Assembly (NCBI GenBank): GCA_017883345.1
Contig: JADGNT010000324.1
Location: 1 to 6,193, forward strand
Direction of reading: 5' to 3'
Length of the DNA: 6,193 nt
Source of the DNA: Candidatus Solibacter sp.
Lineage (GTDB): Bacteria > Acidobacteriota > Terriglobia > Bryobacterales > Bryobacteraceae
Part shown: positions 1-6,107 of the stretch, one piece after another
Layout of the letters: each line of letters starts with the position of its first letter
Position numbering within the stretch: the stretch's first letter is position 1
Program-made: the position numbers and the translations under genes
Notes under the pieces: model-generated
What the model was told of the DNA's origin: nothing
Database searches by the model: none
The model's input: only the letters and a program-made list of their open reading frames with translations

Positions 1-1
1 C

Positions 2-196
2 TATGGCACGTTCAAACTGAAGAGTGTCGGGGGGCTCGCCGGCGCGCTGCTGGCGGATGCGGCGGTGTGGGTGATTCAGGCCATCGGCCTGCACCAGCCG
101 GAATACTACGACACCATGCGGCCCATCCCGCTCCCCTTCGGGTTAAGGCGAATCTGGACGGGGCAAGGGTCGGTCTCGGGAGACACGGGTTCGTAG
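2..196 (+). CDS. C-terminal fragment of an unidentified protein (5' end outside window)
   Basis: The frame is open from the first complete codon at position 2 to a TAG at 194-196, giving 64 residues that begin YGTFKLKSVGG. The stretch GGLAGALLADAAVWVIQAIGL (about residues 10-30) is hydrophobic and could be a membrane-associated or buried helix. It is followed by the polar, proline-rich motif HQPEYYDTMRPIPLPFG and a basic, Gly/Ser-rich tail. The composition reads as genuine coding sequence and no better frame exists on either strand here. I do not recognise the family; an SDR/epimerase or other envelope-metabolism enzyme is possible but not shown. The gene converges on the glycosyltransferase gene ending at 286. 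The 89 bp between the two stops show no hairpin followed by a T-run on either strand. Confidence 0.55.
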   Translation, partial: YGTFKLKSVGGLAGALLADAAVWVIQAIGLHQPEYYDTMRPIPLPFGLRRIWTGQGSVSGDTGS

Positions 197-285
197 GCGC
201 CGCGGCTGGGCCACCGTCGTGAACCGTAGATCGAACCGAGCTTCGCCCGTGGCCGGCACTCCGATCAACGGCCCATCCAACCGGA

Positions 286-2082
286 TTACGGTGAGTCAAC
301 ACTTGCCACCGCCCGCGCTGCTCGCGAAGTATCTTCCGGAGGGAACGGATCATCCCCTCGCAAGGAAGCATCTTCTCTCTGGGTAGAGAGATGAGGGCTG
401 TAGAAGGGATCGCACTGCTTATCGAAGTGCGGCCACTTCAGGCGCCAGCGCAAGCCCTCCTCCGAATGTACGCGAGGAGAAGGGCGCGCCCCCCGCACCA
501 GCACGGCGGCGGGCTCATAGATGACTGCATAGCCCAAGGCTCGCGCCCGCCAGCAGAGATCCACATCGCCGAAGTTCGATCGGAACTCCTCATCAAATCC
601 CCCAAGCTCCTGAAATACCGGCTTACGCAATGCCATGAAAGCACGGGAAACCGCCGAGACGTTGCGCGTCAGATCGTTCCAGCGCCAGAAGGGAGAACCG
701 AATGTACCCCGGAGAAGATACCCGAAACCATCCATCATTCCGGTGACAATCCCCGCATGCTGGACGGCCCCGGACGGGAACGATAACTTGCCTCCCACCA
801 CGCCGACCTCCGCTCTGGTCACGTGGCCGGCCAGGTGCGCCAGCCAATCGCCTGGCGAGGGGAATTCCTGGTCGTCCAGGAACACCAGCCAGTCGCCGCT
901 CGCAACGGCGGCGCCCAGATTGCACATCCGGGAATAGTTGACTTCGCCGCTTGTGGAGATACACCGGTCGGCTTTAACGTTGGCCTCGAAACCATGCTGC
1001 ACCACGATGATCTCGCCATCGTGTCCGGCGCGGGAAGCCGCGAAAGAGGGCATACAACGCCGCAAAAGGTCTGGAGATTGGGAACAGATGATGAGCGTCG
1101 GCCTTCCTGCGCCGGCTCCGGAACGACGAATACGGTAAACATGAGGACGCGAACTCCGTTCGACGGCGGCGTCGATACCCCGCCTGCGCAAAGTCTCCTC
1201 TAGCGCTCGCTGTCCCGCTGCGTCGGTGTACGGTTTGCTGGCGGCCGTGGACGCCGTGGAGCCGGCATGCTTTCGCCAGTGATACAGGATCCTCGGAACA
1301 TGCCGTACGATCGCGGGCCGGTCCGCAATGCGTAGGACGAGGTCGTGGTCCTGGCTGCCGGCCATGGCCGGGCGGAAGCCTCCAGCCTCCTCGAAGCGGC
1401 TGCGCTTGACAACCAGCAGGTGGCCCAGGTACATGCAACCGAGCAGCAGATCGGGCGACCATGCCGGTTTGAAAATCGGTTCCACCCTCCGGCCGGAGGG
1501 GTCCAGCTTGTCCTCATCGGAGTAGACGATATCCGCATCCGCGCCTTGGAGCGCTTCTACCACGTAGTGCAGCGCATACTGGGCCAGAACATCGTCGTGG
1601 TCCAGAAACGCAAAGTAAGCCCCGCCTGCCTGCTGCGCCGCCTGGTTGAGGGAGCCCGCGATTCCCAGGCGCTTCTCCGAAAGGTGAAGGCGAACCCGCG
1701 AATCCCCCGCTGCCACCTCTTCCAGGTACCGGCGCACCCAAGGTTCGGTCGAACAATCATCGCAGATGCAGAGCTCCCACAATGAATAGAACTGCCGCTG
1801 AACGGACGCGATGGCAGCCTCCAGCCATTCCCGCTTCGGATTGTGGACCGGCATCAGAATACTGCACACTGGCCGCCATGGGAATTGTTGGCAGCGGTCC
1901 TGGAACCACTGGCTGGGCGGAACGGCGTTCTGCTCTTTTTTCACCCACGCCTGGTAGGCACGCTGAACGTGCCGGAAGGCGCCCACCTTCAGAAGCAGCG
2001 GGTGAAGAGGCGAATGCAGAAGAACCTGCCCGAGGCTCCGCTTCCATTCGAGGAGCCGCTTATCCAAATTGTCGCTGGCCAT
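286..2082 (-). CDS. Tandem-domain family 2 glycosyltransferase, 598 aa (domain 1 intact, domain 2 degenerate)
   Basis: This is a predicted cytoplasmic or membrane-peripheral glycosyltransferase of surface-polysaccharide synthesis; donor and acceptor are unknown. The ATG at 2082 is chosen because GGGTGA lies 5 nt upstream and the previous gene stops 35 bp earlier; the 98 open codons further upstream overlap that gene and look non-coding. Domain 1 (about residues 70-275) has a full GT2 motif set of the RfbC-like type: SILMPVHNP at 74-82, the nucleotide-binding CDDCST at 107-112, the metal-binding DHDD at 161-164, YSDED at 187-191, the catalytic-base region GSQDHD at 242-247 and YHWRKH at 267-272. 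Domain 2 (about 327-540) follows the usual C-terminal GT2 fold order (SRMCNLGA, GVVGGKL, RNVSAV, DVDLC). However, it has FLDDQE at 401-406 where the family has NDD, Tyr455 where a His is usual, and no HxE near 530. It is probably co-transcribed with, and paralogous to, the gene upstream. The single-domain activity is inferred from motifs alone. Confidence 0.9.
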   Translation of the reverse strand: MASDNLDKRLLEWKRSLGQVLLHSPLHPLLLKVGAFRHVQRAYQAWVKKEQNAVPPSQWFQDRCQQFPWRPVCSILMPVHNPKREWLEAAIASVQRQFYSLWELCICDDCSTEPWVRRYLEEVAAGDSRVRLHLSEKRLGIAGSLNQAAQQAGGAYFAFLDHDDVLAQYALHYVVEALQGADADIVYSDEDKLDPSGRRVEPIFKPAWSPDLLLGCMYLGHLLVVKRSRFEEAGGFRPAMAGSQDHDLVLRIADRPAIVRHVPRILYHWRKHAGSTASTAASKPYTDAAGQRALEETLRRRGIDAAVERSSRPHVYRIRRSGAGAGRPTLIICSQSPDLLRRCMPSFAASRAGHDGEIIVVQHGFEANVKADRCISTSGEVNYSRMCNLGAAVASGDWLVFLDDQEFPSPGDWLAHLAGHVTRAEVGVVGGKLSFPSGAVQHAGIVTGMMDGFGYLLRGTFGSPFWRWNDLTRNVSAVSRAFMALRKPVFQELGGFDEEFRSNFGDVDLCWRARALGYAVIYEPAAVLVRGARPSPRVHSEEGLRWRLKWPHFDKQCDPFYSPHLSTQREDASLRGDDPFPPEDTSRAARAVASVDSP

Positions 2083-2117
2083 CGGCTTCACCCGCACGAT
2101 ACCGAATCGCGCCGCTG

Positions 2118-4127
2118 CTACGCGCCTGTATTCCAATCGGCTGCATCCACGGCTTCGTTCGACTCGTCGGACCGAAGCGAGAGATCCTCGCCGATCCGCG
2201 TCAGATTCGGATTGTAGAAAGGATCCCCCGAGTCCAGTTGATCGGCCCACCGGGCGTACCATCGCTCGCGTTCCGCGAATCCCACACCGCCGCGTCGAGT
2301 CTGGCACTCGAGATGCCGGAGCACGGCCAAAGACTCGTACACCACCCGATAACCCGCCCGGATGGCTCGCATGCACAGATCCGTGTCGTTGTAGTTGACG
2401 GGAAATTGCTCATCGAACCCAGCCAGTTCGAAGAAGACCTGGCGCCGAATCGCCAAACATGCTCCGGTGACGGCGGAGACGTTGCGCGTCAGGTCCAGCC
2501 ATCGCCAATATCGCGAGCCGTAACTTCCCCGGCCGGGGTGGGCGCAGCCATCTCCGATGCCGATCGCAATGCCGCCATGCTGCAAGGACCCGGAGGGATA
2601 CAGCAGTTTCGCTCCAACCACTCCGACCTCCGGCCGTCCGGCCTGCGCGGCCAAATCGGACAGCCAGGAGGGAACCAGCGGCTCGACGTCGTCGTTCAGA
2701 AATACCAGCACTTCGCCCTCGGCGACCTCGGCCCCGGCGTTGCACATGCGCGAGAAATGGAATGCTCCCTCGTACGGCACGCACTTCACCCTGTACCGCG
2801 ATAGGACCGCCTTCATTGCCGCTCCGTCGCCGCCATCTAGGTGCTGGACCACGACGACCTGCCGCCGCTCGTAATCCGTCCCTCGATCGAGCAACCGCAG
2901 GCATCGGTCGAGCAGATCGGCGGATCGGGAGCAGATGATGATGCTCACCAGCGGCGGATTCCTGAGGTGCCGGCGGAGCGGGAAGGAACCGGTCATCGGC
3001 CCTTCCTCGACGGTGGCATCGAGTTTGCGTCGCCGGACCGCATCTTCCAGCGCGCGACGCGCCGCATTCTCCGCCGCGCCGGGCCGCTTCGCTTGCGCGC
3101 GCGAATGGTAGAGGAGCAGCGAGATGTGACCTACCGAGTTGGTGCGCTCCGTCAGACGCAGCACGAGGTCGTACAACTCGGCTCCATCGAACTCCGGCCG
3201 TAGCCCGCCGGCCAGGCGCAGGGCCTCACGCGACACCGCCAGGCTCCGTCCCAGGTACATGGCCGATAACAACAGGTCGGGCGACCAGTCGGGCTTGAAA
3301 ACCGGCTGCACCGGGCCACGCAGGGCAGCCACCGAATCCTCGTCCGTGTAGAGCAAGTCCGCAGTTTGCCTCTGGAGGAATTCCGCCATATGGTGAAGCG
3401 CCATGTGGGACAGAAAATCCTGCTGGCCCAGGAAAACGCAATACTCCCCAGTGGCTGACGCGCAGGCCCGATTCAGTGCCGCCGCCCCGATGGCGTCTTC
3501 CGAACAAACCACCCGAATTCGTGAATCCGTCTGCGCCAGCCCGGCCAAATATTCGTGTACCCACTTTTCATTCGGGGCGCTGTCGCAAACGCACAGCTCC
3601 CACCATTGATACGTCTGATCCAGAATCGAGCGGACGGCTTGCTCCAGGCGCGCGCGCTCGGGATTGATGACGGCCATCGCGATGCTGAAGACGGGCCGGA
3701 CCTTGAATCCTTCCGCCCGCTGCCGGTACCATGTGGCCGCCGGCATTTCGGCCTCTCTGCGAGACAGCCAACGCTCGTACTCGCGATCCGCTTCGCCCGG
3801 GTGCAGTTGACGGAAGCGAGAGTCGCGCCCGAGTCGTTCGAATCGGGCCTTCCATTCCAACAGCGGCCCGCCCAGCCGGCGCAGGAATCGAAAGATCAGG
3901 CTGTTCTCAATGGCCGCGATGTGAGTGTGCAGGATTCGCTGCTGGTTCTTCAGTCCCCTCAGCGACCGTGCCACTTCCTCCTGCGACTTTTCCAGGCCGG
4001 CGACGATCTCCTCCACGCACGAAATGAGGGCCAACAGATCTTCGGATTCAGCTTGACCCCGCTGGATTCCTTCGCGGAGGTCGTGCAATCGATTCTTGGC
4101 ATTGGAGTAGCAATCGGGTCGATACAC
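2118..4127 (-). CDS. Tandem-domain family 2 glycosyltransferase with N-terminal coiled coil, 669 aa (domain 1 degenerate, domain 2 mostly intact)
   Basis: This is the first gene of the glycosyltransferase pair and a predicted surface-polysaccharide glycosyltransferase. The start is a GTG at 4127-4125; an in-frame TAA lies five codons upstream and there is no in-frame ATG before residue 128. No clear Shine-Dalgarno precedes it, so the start is moderately sure. Residues about 12-75 are charged with spaced Leu/Ile/Val and look like a coiled coil. Domain 1 (about 146-345) keeps the RfbC-like fold signature (YTDED at 260-264, FKPDWSPDLLL at 278-288, DLVLR at 320-324). Its catalytic positions are replaced: SIAMAVINP at 148-156, CDSAPN at 181-186, GQQD at 234-237 for DHDD, GAELYD at 315-320 for GSQDHD, and YHSRAQ at 340-345. 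Domain 2 (about 392-612) keeps FLNDDVE at 476-482, His530, NDTDLC at 580-585 and HLE at 605-607. It lacks the usual VDNGS, having VVQHLDG instead. TAG stops it 35 bp before the next gene. Confidence 0.9.
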   Translation of the reverse strand: MYRPDCYSNAKNRLHDLREGIQRGQAESEDLLALISCVEEIVAGLEKSQEEVARSLRGLKNQQRILHTHIAAIENSLIFRFLRRLGGPLLEWKARFERLGRDSRFRQLHPGEADREYERWLSRREAEMPAATWYRQRAEGFKVRPVFSIAMAVINPERARLEQAVRSILDQTYQWWELCVCDSAPNEKWVHEYLAGLAQTDSRIRVVCSEDAIGAAALNRACASATGEYCVFLGQQDFLSHMALHHMAEFLQRQTADLLYTDEDSVAALRGPVQPVFKPDWSPDLLLSAMYLGRSLAVSREALRLAGGLRPEFDGAELYDLVLRLTERTNSVGHISLLLYHSRAQAKRPGAAENAARRALEDAVRRRKLDATVEEGPMTGSFPLRRHLRNPPLVSIIICSRSADLLDRCLRLLDRGTDYERRQVVVVQHLDGGDGAAMKAVLSRYRVKCVPYEGAFHFSRMCNAGAEVAEGEVLVFLNDDVEPLVPSWLSDLAAQAGRPEVGVVGAKLLYPSGSLQHGGIAIGIGDGCAHPGRGSYGSRYWRWLDLTRNVSAVTGACLAIRRQVFFELAGFDEQFPVNYNDTDLCMRAIRAGYRVVYESLAVLRHLECQTRRGGVGFAERERWYARWADQLDSGDPFYNPNLTRIGEDLSLRSDESNEAVDAADWNTGA

Positions 4128-4407
4128 GCCACTTTTAGGTTACACCCACCACGCCGCCGGATGCACGCAATTCGCTTCCGCGTCTTCCGTGTCCCCAGGT
4201 CTAGCCTCGATTTCCACGCTATCCCGCTGAGTGCCTTTTCTACGGGTCTATTGCCAGTTCGGTGTATCGGATCGTAGTCCACTCCGCCAAGGGTCTTATG
4301 GCCACGCTCGCCGAATTCATCGCAACTTGCAAGATGTTCCTTGCTGAATCCACGAATGCCGATTATCCTAATCTCGCGCGGCATTATGTTTTGCGCCATT
4401 GTGAAAC
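4128..4407 (-). other. Non-coding leader upstream of the glycosyltransferase pair
   Basis: This 280-bp stretch lies between the terminator of the SDR unit and the GTG of the 669-aa glycosyltransferase, and is less GC-rich than its surroundings. A frame runs through it on the - strand from an ATG at 4399. It has no ribosome site, carries no motif I recognise and continues out of frame into the glycosyltransferase gene, so I do not call it. The promoter for the glycosyltransferase pair should be here. The best -10-like hexamer I see is CATAAT at 4388-4383, with TTGTTT at 4409-4404 fifteen bases upstream, which is a weak match with short spacing. A 13-bp interrupted palindrome GATTA-TCC-TAATC lies at 4361-4373. 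Confidence 0.5.
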
Positions 4408-4435
4408 AAAAAAGCCCAGCCGCTTAGGGCTAGGC
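4408..4435 (-). terminator. Rho-independent terminator of the PH-SDR-Sel1 unit
   Basis: Read on the - strand, GCCTAGCC (4435-4428), loop CTAAGC (4427-4422) and GGCTGGGC (4421-4414) form an 8-bp stem with one G-T pair, followed directly by six T (4413-4408). It begins 6 bp after the stop of the Sel1 remnant. It would end transcripts from the SDR and separate them from the glycosyltransferase genes downstream. There is no T-run on the + strand side, so it works in one direction only. Confidence 0.85.
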
Positions 4436-4441
4436 TCGGCG

Positions 4442-4840
4442 TCAAAGTAGTGTAGTTTGCTTCCATCGGCCTCGCGCGCCCTTGTTCTCGCCGCTCTTTG
4501 GTTTCCACTCCCGCGCCAGACGCTGCGCCTCGGCGATCTGCGGGCAGGTCATCATCTTGGCAACCCACCCTCGCGCATCTGCGTACTTCTTCTGGTCGTC
4601 ACCGCTGACGCGCGAAGCCGCAAGGTCCAGCCACATATGCGCTTCGACGTAGTCTTGGGCCACCCCTTTGCCTTCGTAGTACATGACGCCGAGGTTGAAC
4701 TGGGCGGCAGCGTCCCCCTGGTCGGCTGCTTTGCGTTACCAGCGAAGGGCCTCGGCGTAGTCCTGCGCCGCTCCTTCGCCTTCAGCGTACATGTAGCCGA
4801 GTCTGTCCTGGGCGGCAGCATCCCCCTTCTCTGCTCGATC
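4442..4840 (-). pseudogene. Sel1-like repeat protein remnant (5' truncated, in-frame stop)
   Basis: One frame from 4840 down to a TGA at 4444-4442 encodes Sel1-type (TPR-related) 36-residue repeats. The first unit begins GDAAAQDRLGYMYAEGEG at 4825, and the second begins GDAAAQFNLGVMYYEGKG at 4717, exactly 108 nt later. A typical Sel1-protein C-terminus follows, with helices including AHMWLDLAASR and AEAQRLAREWKPK. Between the units, where the family reads W-Y-R-K-A-A, the codon for the aromatic residue is TAA (4738-4736). Upstream, the similarity starts only about four bases past the SDR stop, so signal peptide and earlier repeats are missing. The longest intact piece is 80 codons from an ATG at 4684 with no ribosome site. 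Sel1 proteins are protein-interaction scaffolds, and this copy is most likely non-functional. A sequencing error could explain the stop but not the missing 5' end. Confidence 0.75.
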
Positions 4841-5594
4841 AGCGTGCGGTCCAGCCGCCGTCGATCAAAATATCGGTCCCGGTGATGAAACCGGCTGCCT
4901 CGGAACACAGGTAGACCGCCAACTGGCCGATCTCTTCCACCTTGCCCCACCGTCCCAGCGGGATGCTGGCGAGAAACTGCGCGTTGCTTTCCGGATTCTC
5001 CATCAGCGGGCGATTCATTTCCGTGCCGAAAGGACCGGGGCTGATGCCGTTGGCGGTGATGGCTTCGGGGGCGAGTTCCAGGGCGAGCGTACGCGTCATG
5101 CCGAGCAGCGCGGTCTTACTGGTTGCATAGGCGATGCGGCCGGGCAGCGAAACGTGACTCATGATCGACGTCATATTCAGAATGCGTCCGTAGGCCTGGC
5201 CCACCATGGCGGGCACGAAAGAGCGGCACAGCAAAAACGCGGCCGTCACGTTGGTGTCCATCACGCGGCGCCATTCCTCCAGGGTGAAATCGACCACCGG
5301 CTTGCGCACGTTGACGCCGGCGTTATTGATCAGGATATTAACTTTGGGATACAGCGCCAGGATCTCGCGCTCGATCCGGCGGACATCTTCTTCGCTGGTC
5401 ACGTCGGCGGGGAAGACGGCGGCCTGGCCTCCCGCGGCGGCGATTTCGGCGGCCACGGCGGTCAACCGCTCAACATCGCGCGACACCAGCGCGATGCGCG
5501 CCCCTTCGGCGGCGAGGGCCAGCGCCATGGCTTTGCCGAGCCCTTTGCTGGCGCCGGTGATGACCGCGGCGCGGTCCTGAAGTTTATGATTCAT
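4839..5594 (-). CDS. SDR family NAD(P)-dependent oxidoreductase (classical, 251 aa)
   Basis: This is a classical short-chain dehydrogenase/reductase of the usual about 250-residue length, soluble and cytoplasmic. It has the cofactor glycine motif TGASKGLG at 13-20, Asp64 before the adenine pocket, NNAG at 90-93, the catalytic tetrad Asn115, Ser143, Tyr156 and Lys160 (YATSK), and the PG motif in SPGPFGTEM. Ser-Arg at 38-39 after the second strand suggests NADP(H) preference. The C-terminus ends in the common GTDILIDGGWTAR pattern. The overall style is closest to gluconate 5-dehydrogenase and 2-deoxygluconate 3-dehydrogenase-like SDRs, but this large family is poorly predictable and the substrate is open. 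The ATG at 5594 has AGGA 8 nt upstream and shares an ATGA overlap with the stop of the PH-domain gene, implying translational coupling. The TGA at 4841-4839 is followed at once by the Sel1 remnant and then the terminator. Confidence 0.93.
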   Translation of the reverse strand: MNHKLQDRAAVITGASKGLGKAMALALAAEGARIALVSRDVERLTAVAAEIAAAGGQAAVFPADVTSEEDVRRIEREILALYPKVNILINNAGVNVRKPVVDFTLEEWRRVMDTNVTAAFLLCRSFVPAMVGQAYGRILNMTSIMSHVSLPGRIAYATSKTALLGMTRTLALELAPEAITANGISPGPFGTEMNRPLMENPESNAQFLASIPLGRWGKVEEIGQLAVYLCSEAAGFITGTDILIDGGWTAR

Positions 5595-5929
5595 GCGGCA
5601 GTTCCTGGCTGGGAGCGGTTGAGATTCTCATCGGCTACGGCCTGCGGGCCGTCGATGTCCTCGATCGTAAGGCGGCTGGCCTCGCCGGAGGTTTCGATGG
5701 ACAGATTGCCGACGCCGAACAGGCGCTGGGTGACGTTCTGGTCCACCCGTAAGTCCCGCAGCTTGGAGAGCTGGATGTTGCGGGTGGTTTTGGAAAACAT
5801 CCCGGTTTCGAAGCCCAGGCGGTCGCCGGAAATCGTGGTTTTGGTAAACTGGCGGCGCAGCGCGCCCGGCAAGGGCCAAATCAGCACCACAAAAGCGGCA
5901 CGAACTGGAGATTCTCCTTTTCGCGCCAC
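5591..5929 (-). CDS. Bacterial PH-domain (DUF304/bPH2) membrane protein, 5' part probably broken
   Basis: The C-terminal part is a clear bPH2 domain: FTKTTISGDRLGFETG, then SKTTRNIQLSKLRDLRVDQ, QRLFGVGNLSIET, SRLTIEDIDGPQAVADE. Such proteins normally have one or two membrane segments before the domain; here only a short hydrophobic piece ending VVLIWPLPGALRRQ is in frame. The GTG at 5929 is a provisional start with no good ribosome site; the frame stays open further upstream but enters non-coding-looking GC-rich sequence and the divergent zinc-ribbon gene. In the neighbouring frame, QWREKENLQFVPLL ends exactly where VLIWPL begins, so the gene looks frameshifted at about 5885-5890 (a doubled CAC on the + strand). 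The stop TGA at 5593-5591 overlaps the SDR ATG as ATGA. The biochemical role of this family is unknown. The domain call is firm; the gene's 5' end and integrity are not. Confidence 0.7.
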   Translation of the reverse strand: MARKGESPVRAAFVVLIWPLPGALRRQFTKTTISGDRLGFETGMFSKTTRNIQLSKLRDLRVDQNVTQRLFGVGNLSIETSGEASRLTIEDIDGPQAVADENLNRSQPGTAA

Positions 5930-5990
5930 TGGGTATATGGGATGGTGAGGGCAGCGCAAGCAGACTGGGGGGCTGCCCCGAGCCCGGCGA

Positions 5991-6023
5991 GGCGGACACC
6001 CTGGGTCCGTCCAGGGGTCCGCC
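5991..6023. repeat. GC-rich imperfect inverted repeat in the divergent intergenic region
   Basis: GGCGGACACCCTGG (5991-6004) and CCAGGGGTCCGCC (6011-6023) are complementary except for one missing base, around the 6-base loop GTCCGT. Just to the left is the GGGGC-T-GCCCC palindrome near 5968-5978, and to the right an A-rich stretch, ACAACAAAAAC. There is no T-run on the exit side for either strand that would make it an ordinary terminator. It may be a dispersed intergenic repeat, which one window cannot show. Confidence 0.5.
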
Positions 6024-6058
6024 CCACAACAAAAACTATGTGGCATGAGGAACCGCAT

Positions 6059-6087
6059 TTGCCTCCGCCCGGCGAACGGTGTATACC
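6059..6087 (+). promoter_or_regulatory. Candidate sigma70-type promoter of the zinc-ribbon gene
   Basis: TTGCCT at 6059-6064 (4 of 6 to TTGACA) and TATACC at 6082-6087 (4 of 6 to TATAAT) are separated by exactly 17 bp, with a TG just before the -10. Transcription would begin near 6094, leaving a very short leader before the ribosome site AGGAG at 6098-6102. This is motif matching only. Confidence 0.35.
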
Positions 6088-6107
6088 TTAGCTGGAGAGG
6101 AGCAATC

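Noticed and set aside
197..285. Possible bidirectional terminator between the two convergent genes
   Set aside because: No stable hairpin with an adjacent T-run is visible on either strand.
2083..2376. 98-codon upstream extension of the 598-aa glycosyltransferase frame
   Set aside because: It overlaps the end of the upstream glycosyltransferase gene in another frame, is Arg/Ser-rich without family similarity, and the ATG at 2082 has a ribosome-site match and sits where the family normally starts.
1782..2804. 340-codon open frame on the + strand
   Set aside because: It is antisense to both glycosyltransferase genes, has no recognisable domain, and its length is explained by the codon bias of the genes opposite.
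3555..4277. 240-codon open frame on the + strand opposite the start of the 669-aa glycosyltransferase
   Set aside because: It is a high-GC shadow with no ribosome site or known motif, and most of it lies opposite a clear glycosyltransferase domain.
3959..4399. 146-codon - strand frame covering the glycosyltransferase leader
   Set aside because: It has no ribosome site, begins just after the terminator, runs out of frame into the glycosyltransferase gene, and matches no family I know.
5154..5948. 264-codon open frame on the + strand
   Set aside because: It is antisense to the SDR and PH genes. The His/Gly-rich translation is typical of a shadow of Ala/Gly-rich coding sequence.
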